From Gonapodya sp. JEL0774 (Eukaryota > Monoblepharomycota > Monoblepharidomycetes > Monoblepharidales > Gonapodyaceae), in contig JADIIX010000072.1 in the NCBI GenBank assembly GCA_027604505.1, positions 46,730 to 110,729 of the forward strand: 64,000 bases of DNA, in the 5' to 3' direction. Positions 35,297 to 47,150 of this stretch are shown here, one piece after another. The notes under the pieces are model-generated. The model had not been told where the DNA came from and did not search any database. It was given only the letters and a program-made list of their open reading frames with translations. Position 1 is the first letter of the stretch, and every line of letters begins with the position of its first letter. The translations under genes and the position numbers were made by a program.

Positions 35297-38200
35297 CTAA
35301 CGGCCCCGCCCGCGCCCACGACCTCGGCCTTTCGACTTTTTCCGACTTCTCGCCATTTGAATCGGCGGAACCACACCATCTTCCCGATCCGCACTTATGT
35401 CGGATTGAGAGTCCATCTCTAACTTTGAAGAACCCCTTTTTCGTTTCATTTCACGTTCAATGTGGAATAGGGACTCCTCTTTCCTGGATGGTCGGTCGCT
35501 GTCATTTCCTCTATCCACCTCCCCCTGACTGTCCAGATGATCTCCAACTAGCACAGGCCCTCGCTTCCTTTTGGACCTCATCATCACACTCGAGCGCCCA
35601 ATGCCACTAGGGCTGCTCGCTGTCACGGCTTGATCGGCAACTTTGCGGCCACTCACGGTCCGCCGGGGTAAGAAGCCCATACGCTCATCCTGGACAGTAT
35701 CTAACCCTTCTGGTCGCTCATCGTGCTCGTCCGACTTCATCACCGCGGCATTTCGAGAATGTCCGGAAACGCGAGAACTGTTGTCTTCCCGGGCAGAGCT
35801 TTTGGAGGGGAGTTTGCTGGGCGAGGCATTCCTATTGATGGAATGCTTGAAGGTGCTCGTGTGGTATGTGATTATGGCCCGCATCTGGAAGGGCACGATG
35901 CGGACATCGTACTCAATGCCTGGGAGAATCAGTTTCAAATTACTTCTGTCAAACGTTTTCCAATATCGGAGAGAAAATGGACACACTCACCACTTCTCTG
36001 GGCTTGTCCCCTCGTTAACCTACCATTTGCTGTTGGGGCGGTCCGGCTGCTTGATGCTTTCTCATCTTCCATTTCAGTCGCATACCGTTGTTGGCGTGAC
36101 CCCAACCCCTTCTTTAGAACTCTCCCTCTTCGAAGATTGGTTGAGCCGTCTGTTAATTCGCTGTCAGCTCTCCCACTGGACTCATACACTACACGCGTGC
36201 GGCGACTTCGCGGTAAAGTACTTCGCTGCACCACTGTTGAGCGCCTCTGTTCCTCGCTATCTAGCTCCTCCGTTGTATCTTCGGTGTCAGTGCTCTTCTT
36301 GCTGTCATCGCTATCACCGCTGTCATCCTCCTCATCATCACCACCATCCTCGTCGTCGTCATCAGAATGGGACGTCCATCGAATCTTACTTTCAACATCT
36401 TTGTTAGGCCTGTATTCTTTTTCCTCGTCCGTTTCTTCGACACTCTTCCCCTTTCCCTTCCCTCTTGTGTTTCTCTGTACCGCTGCCCTCCTTTCCGCCA
36501 TGAGTGCTCTTCTTTCAGCCCTCACTTTCTCCTTTTGCTCTTCCTCCTCGATCCGCAGTCGCTCAATTTCTCGCAACGCGTCTCTCTCGGCGAGTCGGCG
36601 TAAGGTAGATGATGGAGGCGGTCGAGTGCGCGCGGCGTCGGCTTCGGAATCAATGACTTCAAATTTCTCGGCAGAAACTCGAGCAGTGTCCTTGGCGGGG
36701 TTCATATGCGCGTCTTCCTCAATAGCCGCAGAGGCCTTTACATCAGCGCTCAGCTGGGGTAATTCAATTCCCGTCGTCGGCCTCGTGGGCTTTGGTAAAA
36801 CTGGAGATTCTGCAATCTCCATTGCCTCGCTGGCAGCCACAGCTCGGTCATTACCCAGAACACGTCCAGGTACCTTGCCACGAATGTGCCCCCTCTTTTC
36901 ACCCCCAAATGTACCATACAACAGCGAAAATTCTGCTGGAGATTCGGGCGAACGCTTGGAAGCAGCGCCTGCCGCATCAATCTCTGGTTCTGATGACGAC
37001 ACTCTGTGCTCATCGAATCCATCACTGTTTTCCGCTACATCATTTGTGCTTGTTTCCGCATCACTCTCCTTTCTGGGCGTCGTGCCAACACTTCTTGCCT
37101 GACCCCTTCCACGTCCCCGTCCTCTCCCACGAGGAGTTAATTTCACGAGATTGGAAGGTAAGGTCGATGCTTCATACTGAGGAGGGGCAGATGGGAATAC
37201 GACAGAGACAGGCTGAGATGGTGACAATGGTGGAGACGGGGGCCCGATAATGGGGCTTGAAGACCGGCCAGAATTAGAATTAGCGGATAGAGTTTCGTCC
37301 GCGTCGCCATATGCGGAACTCCATCGAGTCGCAGCGACTTCATCTTGTCCACTATCTGCATCTCGTCCTCCGCGGCCTCGTCCCCGTCCCCGGCCTCGTG
37401 AGCGTCCACGAGAGGTACTATCAAGGAGTTTACCTTGTTCACTTGCCACTCGGCCAGCTCCTGCACGTGACTGGCTCTTCTCTGCATTGACGCTCTGATC
37501 GCTGCGTTGCATGCTTTCAGTTTCAACACCGTCGCCTTCATTGACATTTTCTCTATCGTCCAATTCGTGATCATCAATCCGGTCTCGGCGCGAGGTGGAC
37601 AGCGGAGGTAGTTCAGTGTTCCCACCACCTCGACTTGTCCCTCTACCTCTTCCCCTACCTCGCCCTCTCCCCCTTCCTCTCCCTCGGCGACTGCTACCAT
37701 TCACAATGTCACGGGCCACGGCGGGCGGACTATCCTTGTAAGCTACTTTGAGTTCAAGACCCATCGGTGAGCGCGAAGCTGATGTCTTTCTGCCGTAAAC
37801 CCGTGGGGACTTAGGTAATTTTTCAGGTCCGAGTCGTAAAAAGTCCGGCGAAGGCTCACGAGAGCTCCCCAGCTGGATAGACGCAGTAGATGAAGCGAAT
37901 CCGAGATTCGAAGCTATCCCGTTTTGATCCGCCTCCCTTCGTGTAGAATGCGAAGCAGTCGCCAATTGTTCTCCATCGTTATATTCATCATGTGTGCGAG
38001 CGTCCGTAAGGTGATTCACGTCTTCGAGCACTTTATCGAATTCCTCGTCCTCGTGTGATCTCAGTAACGGTCCAGGAGCCCCAGAGGAAGAAAGGAAGGC
38101 AGAAGTGGGGTTCGACTCGGAAGGTACGGGAGCTGGTAGCGGAGGCGAAGTGGAGCGTGCGAGCGCGAATGGAGATGATGATTTAGATGAAGGGGGCGGA

Positions 38201-39196
38201 GACACCGAGTGGGGTGGGTGACTTGATTGCCGCTCTTGCGCAGACGTAACGTCGCGAAAACTTTCATCACTGGTATCACCGTCGTCCGTGACATCTTTTA
38301 AAACATCACTCGAGGATTCTCCTATATCGTCCGAGCTCCGTGTGTGGACCTGTGCATCGTCCGGGAGCGAAGGTCTGGAATCTCCCAGCTGCTTGCCTCC
38401 GTTCTTTTGAACAGATTGTGAGGGGTCCCATTTAATCCCATCATCTCGGTCCATTTGAGTCACAGCGGCCGGTGCTTCGAGGTTATCAAAATGTTCACCG
38501 AGCCTATAGTCGCCTCCAGATTCCGTTCCGACGGCAGCGAATGATGCAGAATGTGCATCTGAGTCCTTTTCTGGGGCAACTTCATGAATCTCGGCGAAAA
38601 ACACACCAGCTGATCCATGAGTCCCACGAGGGACTGCTGCTGTGGAGTTCGGCTCCAGGCCACTGGTCGAGTGCGTGCTGTCGGGGGACCACACCTCGCT
38701 TGGCTGAGAATCCACAACTGGGGGAGAAGATTCGTTAGTTGGCGGTACTTTACCCCTGGGAGGAGTTTGGGAAATGTCAGCGACCGAGTGCAAGGCGGAC
38801 GTGGGAGGTGATCCAGGTGGTGGGATCAAAGATTCGGCGAGAGCGACGTCTGGTGAGAGAACCGCTGACTCCGTAGAGGGATCCATATCTTGGTCCTCTG
38901 TTAGCGGCTTCGGCATGCGTGCCAACACTTCCGGCGGGAGTGTTATCTTAAATTTGTGGTTCGCAACTGTGTGCCTTTGTGCGCATGGGTCGATTCGAAC
39001 ACAATTAGAGGGGAAATGTTAGCAGCGAGTAAAAAAGGATAGGAAGCACTTTCACGCGATTGGGGAAATATCGCCTGAGTTTCCGTTGCGCATTCCTTTC
39101 GACTTCACTTGTGCAAATGGAACACCAGTCCACGACAACCTTTGCATTCTTACCGCCGAGCTCCCCTGTCGGTGTAAAAGTAAAGAACTCACCCAT
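35297..39196 (-). CDS. large acidic protein with Arg-Gly runs, unidentified
   Basis: The model is 39050-39196, 35991-38946 and 35297-35919, giving 1241 residues in phase. I do not recognise it. It starts MGEFFTFTPTGELGG, soon followed by WCSICTSEVERNAQRKLRRY. The middle is disordered and Ser/Asp/Glu-rich, with three separate RG runs: SRRGRGRGRGRGRGRGRG, SRGRSRGRGRGRGRGG and TPRGRGRGRGRGQ. Such runs bind RNA or AT-rich DNA in other proteins. A charged helix (ERDALREIERLRIEEEEQKE) and an acid patch (DDDDEDGGDDEEDDSGDSDD) follow. A structured-looking segment, GIEYDVRIVPFQMRAIITYH, starts the last exon, which ends in SRKKSKGRGRGRGRGR. A nuclear role is inferred from charge and basic clusters. An open frame at 39189-39413 could add an upstream exon, but joining it needs a 27-nt intron. 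Confidence 0.62.
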
Positions 39197-39627
39197 AACC
39201 GCGTTTTCGCGCCAGTGCCCGTTCCTGGTACTTGTCCGGGACTCCTGGTAATCGACTGCCACCGTCCTCGACCTCGCTATTTGATGCTCCATTCGAAGAA
39301 TCCTCCCTCGGTTTTCTTGTCTCATGTATCGGCGCATCCGAATCGGCTTCGAAAACTATCGAGCCACTCCCGTTGCTGTCGCAGGGGCCTTCCTCCTTGT
39401 CAGCTTTGAGCATATCTTGGGAGCGCTCTTTGCCAGCTGATTACTCGTTTCCCGAGAGCTCCACATGCATGTACTCAAATCAGTGTGATCCGCCCCCCCA
39501 CAACTCTGGGATCGGGGAGTTGTAGTGTGATTTTCACTGGATAGTTGTGACTTGATCTTGTCTCAAACATTTATGCACCACATTTTTGACGCACAGCATT
39601 ATCATTGCTCAGTTTTCCCTTAGACAA
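39197..39627. other. 431-bp region between two minus-strand genes
   Basis: This is the promoter side of the RG-rich gene and the 3' side of aspartate-semialdehyde dehydrogenase. Minus-strand 39197-39413 is coding-like (SIVFEADSDAPIHETRKP, LPGVPDKYQERALARKRG) and may be an upstream exon of the RG-rich gene. I could not join it with a normal-sized intron. Confidence 0.4.
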
Positions 39628-40734
39628 CTATTTGAGTAGCTCCTTCTTGTAAGCTATTTCTGCGTTCATCAAACTGCTACCCGCTGCTCCAAGAATGGTG
39701 TTGTGCGACAGCAAGCTAAACCGGATGTCCAAAATATTGTCCTTCCTTATTCTCCCCACCGTCACTGTGTTCCCCTTGCCCCTCTCCCTGTCGAGTCTGG
39801 GCTGAGGTCTGTCCTCCTCGAAGGTAACTTCAATTGGTTGCGCAGGGGCTGATGGCACGCCAAGCTCTGTTGCTTCACATTTGAACTCCGAAAGAACACG
39901 GGCAACCTCCTCGATTGAAGGTGCCGGCCGCTTCACAAACGACAATGATACATTTTCTAGATGACCGTCGACGACGTTGACACGATTGCACGACGCCGAA
40001 ATTTTGGTGCTCGTAAAAACATGAGCCGACTTGTCTGACGAAAGCGAACCGAGTATTTTGCATGGCTCTATCTCAAGTTTTTCCTCTTCGCCGGAGATGT
40101 AGGGAACAACGTTGTCGCAAATATCGAGGGATGCGATACCAGGGTACCCAGCGCCCGAAATGGCTTGGAGAGTGTGGACAAACATCTTGTCGATTGGGCC
40201 AAAAGCATCTTGGAGAGCTTTGAGGGGGACAACTAGACCAGTGGTAGAGCAGTTGGCGTTTGTCACGATGAAACCACTGCCGAGATTGCGTGTGGCCCTT
40301 TGGTGGGCGATGATGTCAAAGTGGTCGGGGTTGACGGTGGGCACGATGAGAGGGACATCGGGCTCCATCCGGTAGTTTCTGGCGTTGGAGAAGACGCAGA
40401 AACCGGCTGTGAAGAACGCCTTTTCGATTTCACCCGCAACGCCAGAGTCGAGGCCAGAGAAGATGACTCGACATCCAGCGAAGTGCTTGGGGTCACACGG
40501 AGTGACGTGCATGGCAGCAACGTCAGCGGGGATGTGGGTGGTCATCTTCCATCGGCGGCGAACGGCATCCTTGTAAGATTTTCCTGCCGAGCTCTCCGAC
40601 GCACCGAGGCCGCCAACTGTGAAGTAGGGGTGACCTTCGAGGAGCTGGATGAAACGCTGACCGACCGTGCCTGTAGCACCCAAAATGCCGACGCGAAGTT
40701 TCTCTGCCTGATGGTTGTTTCCGATGGCTGCCAT
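39628..40734 (-). CDS. HOM2: aspartate-semialdehyde dehydrogenase, single exon
   Basis: This enzyme reduces aspartyl-4-phosphate to aspartate-4-semialdehyde with NADPH, the branch point to threonine, methionine and isoleucine. The single 368-residue frame has no intron, matching the usual fungal length (about 360-370). Visible features are the NADP-binding GILGATGTVGQRFIQLL (16-32), FSGLDSGVAGEIEKAF, FSNARNYRM, the catalytic cysteine in VTNANCST (Cys162), HTLQAISGAGYPG and the C-terminal IRFSLL-like strand (DIRFSLLSHNTILGAAGSS). All key residues are present. It is transcribed divergently from CFAP45 across only 238 bp. Confidence 0.96.
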   Translation of the reverse strand: MAAIGNNHQAEKLRVGILGATGTVGQRFIQLLEGHPYFTVGGLGASESSAGKSYKDAVRRRWKMTTHIPADVAAMHVTPCDPKHFAGCRVIFSGLDSGVAGEIEKAFFTAGFCVFSNARNYRMEPDVPLIVPTVNPDHFDIIAHQRATRNLGSGFIVTNANCSTTGLVVPLKALQDAFGPIDKMFVHTLQAISGAGYPGIASLDICDNVVPYISGEEEKLEIEPCKILGSLSSDKSAHVFTSTKISASCNRVNVVDGHLENVSLSFVKRPAPSIEEVARVLSEFKCEATELGVPSAPAQPIEVTFEEDRPQPRLDRERGKGNTVTVGRIRKDNILDIRFSLLSHNTILGAAGSSLMNAEIAYKKELLK

Positions 40735-40972
40735 AGCTCGGAAAATTGGGATGTAAAGGATGGTGTATTTTTATTTCCCATTCCATGCTGATTCACTGTG
40801 CCTCTTACCGTGATCCCTTTGGTCAAAGTCACCACCACAAACCCTTGACCTGCACCAACTACTCGAATAATATCCACGAACACACACCGATCCTTCGACA
40901 GGAAGGTCATAGCTCGTAGCTGGTAATCTTGATTGCTCGTAATCTTTGCAGTTCTGCCCACATCGGTGCAGA
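40735..40972. promoter_or_regulatory. compact divergent promoter, HOM2 / CFAP45
   Basis: Only 238 bp separate the two start codons, so the promoters must overlap. No TATA box is evident. Coupling of a housekeeping gene with a flagellar gene is probably incidental. Confidence 0.5.
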
Positions 40973-43250
40973 ATGACCACCGCCCTCTTCGCAACTCCAT
41001 CCAAACCGGGAGAGGTACGATTCCATATCTATCATCCTAGGACGGTCGATCAATCTTCTGAAACATTCCACACCTGCCCTTTTGGCCTTGGCATGTGTCC
41101 AGGTGATACGGGTCATCACCCGTGACAATATACGTAGTCTGCGACCTCACACCGACACCAACAACCGACCTTCGCCGTACTCGGTAGCCCGCAAACAAGG
41201 ACCTGTGGTAATGGAAAGAGATGAAGTGCTTCGGATAAAGGTGACGTTGTCGCAACGGATTTTGTGTTTCTGACCCTGCTGAACGCTGTCCACGTTCTTT
41301 TGAATTGAACCCGTGCGGTAATCCCTTGAACCCTCGAATCTGCTGCTACCAAACGTACTCGTACTTCCTTGGGGTCGTGAATCTTCCTGTGTCTGATCTT
41401 CGTGTGTCTGTTGTCCATGTGCAGACGGACTCTATCTTCCTTACACCTACGGAGCAATCAAAAAGGGCTGCCGAATCACGGGAACACCAGTTTGCTCTTC
41501 TTCAAGCCGCGGCGGACCGCAAGGCTCGTATGGAGGAATCCGAGCGGCAGCGAACCACTAACAAAGAGCTGTCGGACTTGGAGCGGGAGACCCGCGAAAA
41601 GAACAATTACCTTCTCGCAAAAGCCCAGATGCAGCTGGACGAGCAGGAAGACGAAATCAAACACATGAATGAACTGATGCTGTATGCTAAGTGTGTTGCT
41701 ATCAGAGATGCCCAAGTTGAGGAGAAGGTGAGTCATGCACCCACAATATGCAGGTCCATCGACTGTAGGTTCCAAACGGGAAGTAGGTGGTAGGACAAAT
41801 AGAAGCACACTAAGAAAACTACTTAGCTGCTTTCACCACTGAGATCAGTTGCGGAGGGCATTCCTCTCAAACTCTATACAATCTCTGTTTAACCACATGT
41901 TTTCTGAATTCCACCACCCGTTCCCACGACACCCCAGAAAACTATACATCAAAAACAAAAGGAGGAGCAAGCAAGGCTAGATTCTGTCATGGAAGCTGAG
42001 AGAGTGTCTGACCTCAAGCGTATCGCCGACAATGAGCAAAAACGACAGCAGGGTGAGCCCACCTCACCTCGTCGCGAACCCAAGATCGATGAACATCATT
42101 TCTCTCTTTCATAACATCTTTAATACTTACCGCGGTACATATATATAGTCCTCAAGGAGGGTGCGGACGTCATTCGTCGCCAGATTGAAGAACGCCGCGA
42201 GTTCGCATTACTCGAGCAGGAACGCAAAGACCAGGAAACGAAGGCTACTTTGCGAGCGATCGCGGAGCGGCTTGATGACGAAAAAAGACAAAAAGTTGAA
42301 CGGGCCAAAAAGCAAAAGGAACTGCACAGGGTTGTGGGTGTTGACTCCATTCAAGCTAAACAAAATGAAACAGCGTAAGATCTCTGAATCTTGTAACGAC
42401 ACTCCACTATTTTAGATCGCTCGTGCGAATTCGGAGTCTATCGCTCGGAAGAAAGCAGTGAAAGAATCGGCTCTTGCGGAGGACCGTCGAGTGATGGAGT
42501 ACCTCCTGGAGAAAGAAAAGAAGGACGCTGAGGCCGAGAAGCTCAAGCAAGAACAAGTGCAGGCAAGGGAGAAAGACCTTGCGCGGTTGAGAGCCATGCA
42601 GCAAAAGGTGAAGCTCCGTTCTCCTTCCTGTGCGCCAAAATCTCACACGCGGCCACTCCGTATTTCCTGGAGCAGAATGTCGACAAGCAAGCCCAGTCCG
42701 ATGCCATCCGCGCACAGCGAGCTGACGAAGCGTACGAACGGGACTGGAGGCGGAAACAAAAGGAATCTGCGGAGAAGGCCGCCAAGATGGAGAAAGAGCT
42801 GCGAGAAGAGCGGCTCAAACAGCAAAAGGCAAGAGAGCATGCTATTGCGGTGGAGGTGAGAAATTGAATATGTTTTAGACCATGTGAGGGCCAAAGTGTG
42901 ATAAATGCGCTATTCACTTCGTTTGCCAGGCCTACAAACTGAAAGAAGAGTTTTACGAAAATCTTAAGCGTCAGAAGGAGGACGAAGAAAAATCCCAAGC
43001 CGAACTACAGCGCAAGCAAGCCGCGAATCGTCAATACTCAGTCGAAGTGCAGGCTCAGATTAGTCAGCGGGAGCACCTCAAGAAAAAGGCTCGGGAAGAC
43101 TTCTTTAAGGAGGGGGAGAGATTAGCTCGCGAGAGGGAAGAGAAGAGGAAGAAGCTTGAGGCAATCAAAGAGAGGAAACTGAGCGAGCTCAAGGGTTTGG
43201 GCGTGCCTATGAAGTACTACAAGGAGGTAGAAAGAAAGGTAGTTTTTTGA
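40973..43250 (+). CDS. CFAP45: cilia- and flagella-associated protein 45 (CFAP45/CCDC19)
   Basis: CFAP45 is a filamentous inner protein of the axonemal doublet microtubules. Exons are 40973-41014, 41103-41240, 41425-41727, 41938-42052, 42149-42333, 42416-42607, 42676-42855 and 42930-43250, giving 491 residues, all in phase. The order of motifs matches the family: VIRVITRDNIRSL near the N-terminus, MERDEVLRIK, KELSDLERETREKNNYLLAK, ELMLYAKCVAIRDAQVEEK, EKDLARLRAMQQK, DEAYERDWRRKQKE, and the C-terminal REDFFKEGERLAREREEKR then LSELKGLGVPMKYYKEVERK. Nearly the whole protein is coiled coil. Start ATG 40973 opens a 14-residue first exon (MTTALFATPSKPGE). Loss of this gene is expected in fungi without flagella, so its intact state says the host makes motile zoospores. 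Confidence 0.94.
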
Positions 43251-43646
43251 TGGAGCGTTTGAAAGCCCAGGTTATGGTAAAGCGGGTTGGTGTCTGCTTA
43301 ATGCTTAATGCGTGGGATGAGAGAGAGTTCGTAGGTGCGACGGTTGAGTAACATTCATGAGTATTGGATGCGTAATGAACCTTAATGAAGCTTCGGAGAG
43401 GACAGCGACAATGTTACAACCATGTCTGAAGAGCGTTCAAATGGTGCAGCGTTCTCGCGCAATAATATATACAAAGATATCTCAGACTCTGCGTCTGTAG
43501 CGAATCAAGTGTTGCTAAATACCGTCAAGCCAAAAATAATGCAGAGGGGATTGCGGTAGTGGCATCGTGTCGTTCACCTTTGCAACCCATATTATCTCAT
43601 ATGTTGAGTGCTCACAGTGCTCCCAGGCCATCTCCAACTCCGATTA
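43251..43646. other. convergent intergenic region
   Basis: This 396-bp region lies between the CFAP45 stop (plus) and the cyclin stop (minus). It holds two 3' ends and no coding signal. AATAATATATAC near 43460 is AT-rich. Confidence 0.5.
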
Positions 43647-46600
43647 CTAGGAAATGTATCCCTTGTGCTTCAGCCATCCATGCACGAACCCACTGACACC
43701 AAAATACTCTTCTGCAGCATACTTCGTGAACACAGATTGAAACCGCTCGGGCTTACAGAGATGATATAAAAGGGGTTCGGCGACGGGGAGGATGTCTGCT
43801 TCGGAGTAACCGGAGAGGCGGACGTGTTTCGGGGTCTTAACAATGCAATTCCGAAGGATCGATCAATCTAACGCACAACATAAGAAGCCAGTGTCTCACT
43901 GTCAGTGTACTCACCCAGTCTCCCATCAAGCTCGCCTCCCCCATTATCTTTTTACCCAACCACACCCCTGCGGCTGCTACCAAACTCGGCCTCCAGCTCA
44001 AGAACGCCTCACCCGCCAATGCCGCTTCGGAGAAGTACTTGCCCAGTGTTCTCGTTCGCACATCGTAATCGTCGGCGCGGTTGATCCGCCTCAAGAATTG
44101 TAGAGGTCCTGGAGCGCCCACATTAAATCCGAGCATCGACAGCAAGTATCGTTCAGCCCGAAGGATCTCCTCTCTGTCGTAGCCATTTTCCACAATGTAC
44201 ACCAAATCATTCACGCTCGGAACCACCACTTCCTCATATTTTGCTGCCACCAATAGTGCCGCCACGCCAACAAGCTGAAACTTGGTCTGGCTCACGGCTT
44301 TGCACGAGCAGAACCGATCGGCGAGGTTCACCGTCAGATACAAGGTTTCCGGGTGCAGGTGAAATTTTGCATGGACTTGTACAAGCCAATCGATAAGAAT
44401 GGTGCGCATGGACCAGGTCAGTTCAGGTTGAATAGTCATATAATTTGCGTCAGGCATTGTTTGGAGCTGTTTTTTTTTCAATGAAGTGGTAAAAAATCAG
44501 TTTCCCTCCCAGAAGATTTTGCTCTGAGCCTGCCCAGATCGCCACCCACTCACCTCTACATCTCTCAAATAGGTATCAATTACCTCCGCGTATTCGCTCA
44601 CCATGCACGGATCCGCATCATACTCGTCCACCTCCAGCACAAGCCCGCTCAACCTCTTCCCCTGCTCCTTCTCTCGAACTTTGACTCCTCTTCGTGCCCC
44701 CCTCTCCATGGCCAGCCCATCGCCATCATAGTCAACCTCCATTCCCGAACGATCCCCTGGCGACGCTACCAGTGTCGTGCCCGCAACTGTGCATTGACTC
44801 GCGTCCGGCGTGCGAGGGATTGTGGGCACTGGGGCAGCCTGTCGGTACGGTACAAAAGAACCACTCGCAGCTCGAGGAGTCGGAGCGCCGGGACGGGGTG
44901 GGGCGGAACGGTGTGGAGAGGCGGAGATTCTTGGTGTGGGATCGTTGGTGGACGTGATCCGAGGACGTGCGTCCGCTCGCCGTTTCTCGACCGAAGCAGG
45001 AGGCACCGGAGCGTGTGGGCGCGCTGGTGGTGGTGACGGGTGCACAGATAATTGCGCCGGCCGTGCCCGAGTCTTCAACGCCAGCGTGGTCGAAGTGGAG
45101 GGTTGTGTCTTCATGTCTCCCACAATCCTCTCAGATCGCCCTGCCAGCGTACTAGAGCTCGCAGTCGTATACGAAGATGCGGAAGACGGGGGGCGGTTCT
45201 CCTTGTTTGACCTGGTAGCTGCAGACACGAACGTGGATGTGGTGGAAGCGGAAGATGCTGTTCGTGAGGGGACTACGTAGGGAGCTGAGGAAGTTAAGGG
45301 CGGGCGGGAGATATGAGTGTGTGTGCGAGAGAGCAATGAAGATGCTGTGGAATCTGCGGAAGAGGAGGAGAGGCGAGATGCGGTGTTGCGGGAGGCGATC
45401 GTCGCTTGCGGTCCCATGGCCGTGGTGCGATGAGCTGTTGGACGTGTGGGAGCAGCAGATGATGACGAAACTATTGATTTGGGTCGAGATACGGCAGACG
45501 TGGCGTTGGACGCCGGATGTCGCCTCGACGTGGTTGATGGAGCAATAGGGGGGCGCGACGTTACCGAGAGTGATTTAGAGACTGACGTGTGGACAGATGC
45601 TGATGATTTTGACTGTGATTTTACAGTCACTACTGTGTCCCCACTTGTCCCCATGCCCGTGCTCGATAAGTACACCTGATACTGATACTGGTAGGATCCA
45701 GTGGATGTCGCAACAGTGCTCGTGGTTGGAGCAGCTACCCGTGAACCGGCAGACGTTGGAGCAGCGATTGTCACAGAAGATCGGTAGTGCTGTGGCTCGT
45801 AAGTGTTCGCATTGTTTATGGTCGAGGAAGATGATAGGGCCGGCCGGGTTGCTGCAAAATGAGCGGAGGAGGATACTGCGCGCGTTCCAGCAAAGGTCGT
45901 GGATTTAGAGCTCAGCCCAGGGGCGCCAGAGATGGAATAGGACCCGTAGGTACTAGGCGCGTACGTCGTGATTCTAGGTGCAGGTACGGGTGGTTGTGCG
46001 GGAGGAGGGGAGGCGGATTCCATCTCAACGTCTTCGTCGTGTTGAGATGGGTGGTTGCGGTTGCTGTGGTTGTTGTCGGTGTGGTGAATGTGGTGAGAGT
46101 GGAGATCGTGCGAACGAGGTCGGAGGTCGGGGGCGAAATGTTGGGACGAGGGGACAGACGTGTATTCCTTATGGGGAGGGATCGCCTGAGGGTGTTTCGA
46201 AGCCGCTGTTGCCGCCGCTGCAGCGAGCGTCGCACGAGTTCCACCGTATTGATAAGCAAATCGAGCAATGTACGAAGAGGTGGGGGGCGCCGCAGAGGAT
46301 GTGGAGGAAGGGTTGGGCCGGGCTGTGAGGGGGACCCGGGGTCTCGTTGCGGCTTGCTGCGCTCTCAACGTGGATTTGAGAGTAGGTCGAGATGTGGGCT
46401 GTTTCGTGAAGGACGGGGTTCAAGGTGAGCGGTGTGGTGTTTCAAATGAGAGTCGGTGGAGCCGGATAGAACGGCCATCACACACCCAAACAGCGCCATC
46501 ATCCTCCCTCGATTCCGAACAAGACAGATGTACACTTAGCTCATGCACGTACTCACCTGTTTCGGCAGCTCATTTCTCGTTGTCTTCTCGCCCAGTTTGG

Positions 46601-47150
46601 TAGCGGCGTGTCGTTTTTTTGGAGGGCAATTTTCGTCTCCCGCGCCGCCAACATCCGGTCGCTTCAGCGCCTGGCGAAGTGGCTGCGAGGACGTATAGTG
46701 GACTGGGACGGAAGAGAGCGCATTTTGCGTTGCGATATGCTGCGATCCCCCCTGTGTGGTGGGAATTGACAGGAGGAATGGTCGGTGGACCACAGCAGCA
46801 CCGCAAGACGACCATCCGCTACTCACCCGCTCTCCAAATGTCCGGCCATACATAATTTCTTCTTCTGTTCTATGTGACTTTTGTCGCTGCGTTCCGAGAA
46901 CCGGCTGCCCAATCGTTCTGCCGGTGCCGAGTGGCCACCGGTTCCGGTGGCCTTGGTGAACAGCTGTAGGGCGGGCACGCTCGATGGCTGATGGCACCTG
47001 CAGATTCGCTAGATGCGAGTACGAATATGGCTGTCCGCGTTTCTGCGGGGGTGCTAGTGGGGGGTTGGTGGTAATGATGTGGGTGAAACTGGGCCGGCGG
47101 AACCCGTTGTTGTGCAGGGGCCGGCAACTGAGCCCGCTGCGTGGAATCAT
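43647..47150 (-). CDS. B-type cyclin with very long disordered N-terminus
   Basis: Exons are 46827-47150, 46557-46751, 44554-46398, 43915-44466 and 43647-43835, giving about 1034 residues in phase. The C-terminal 270 residues hold both cyclin folds: EYAEVIDTYLRDVE, TIQPELTWSMRTILIDWLVQ, HLHPETLYLTVNLADRF, LVGVAALLVAAKYEEVVVPS, DREEILRAERYLLSMLGFNV, then LSGYSEADILPVAEPLL and FTKYAAEEYFG. MRTILIDWLVQVH is the mitotic-cyclin signature; cyclins bind and activate Cdk1. The roughly 760-residue N-terminus is Ser/Thr/Pro/Ala-rich, far longer than in most B-type cyclins. It has a KEN degradation box (SNKENRPPS), a DENCPPKKRH element near residue 145 and RPTL as a D-box candidate, so APC/C control is inferred. 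The start (47150) is the first ATG in frame; a +1 frame also opens nearby at 47160. Confidence 0.9.

Noticed and set aside
35723-37102. A 459-codon plus-strand frame opposite the RG-rich protein
   Set aside because: It is Ser/Leu-rich antisense of acidic codons; the minus frame is much longer and has ordered features.
40300-40791. A 163-codon plus-strand frame over aspartate-semialdehyde dehydrogenase
   Set aside because: It is the antisense shadow of a fully recognised enzyme.
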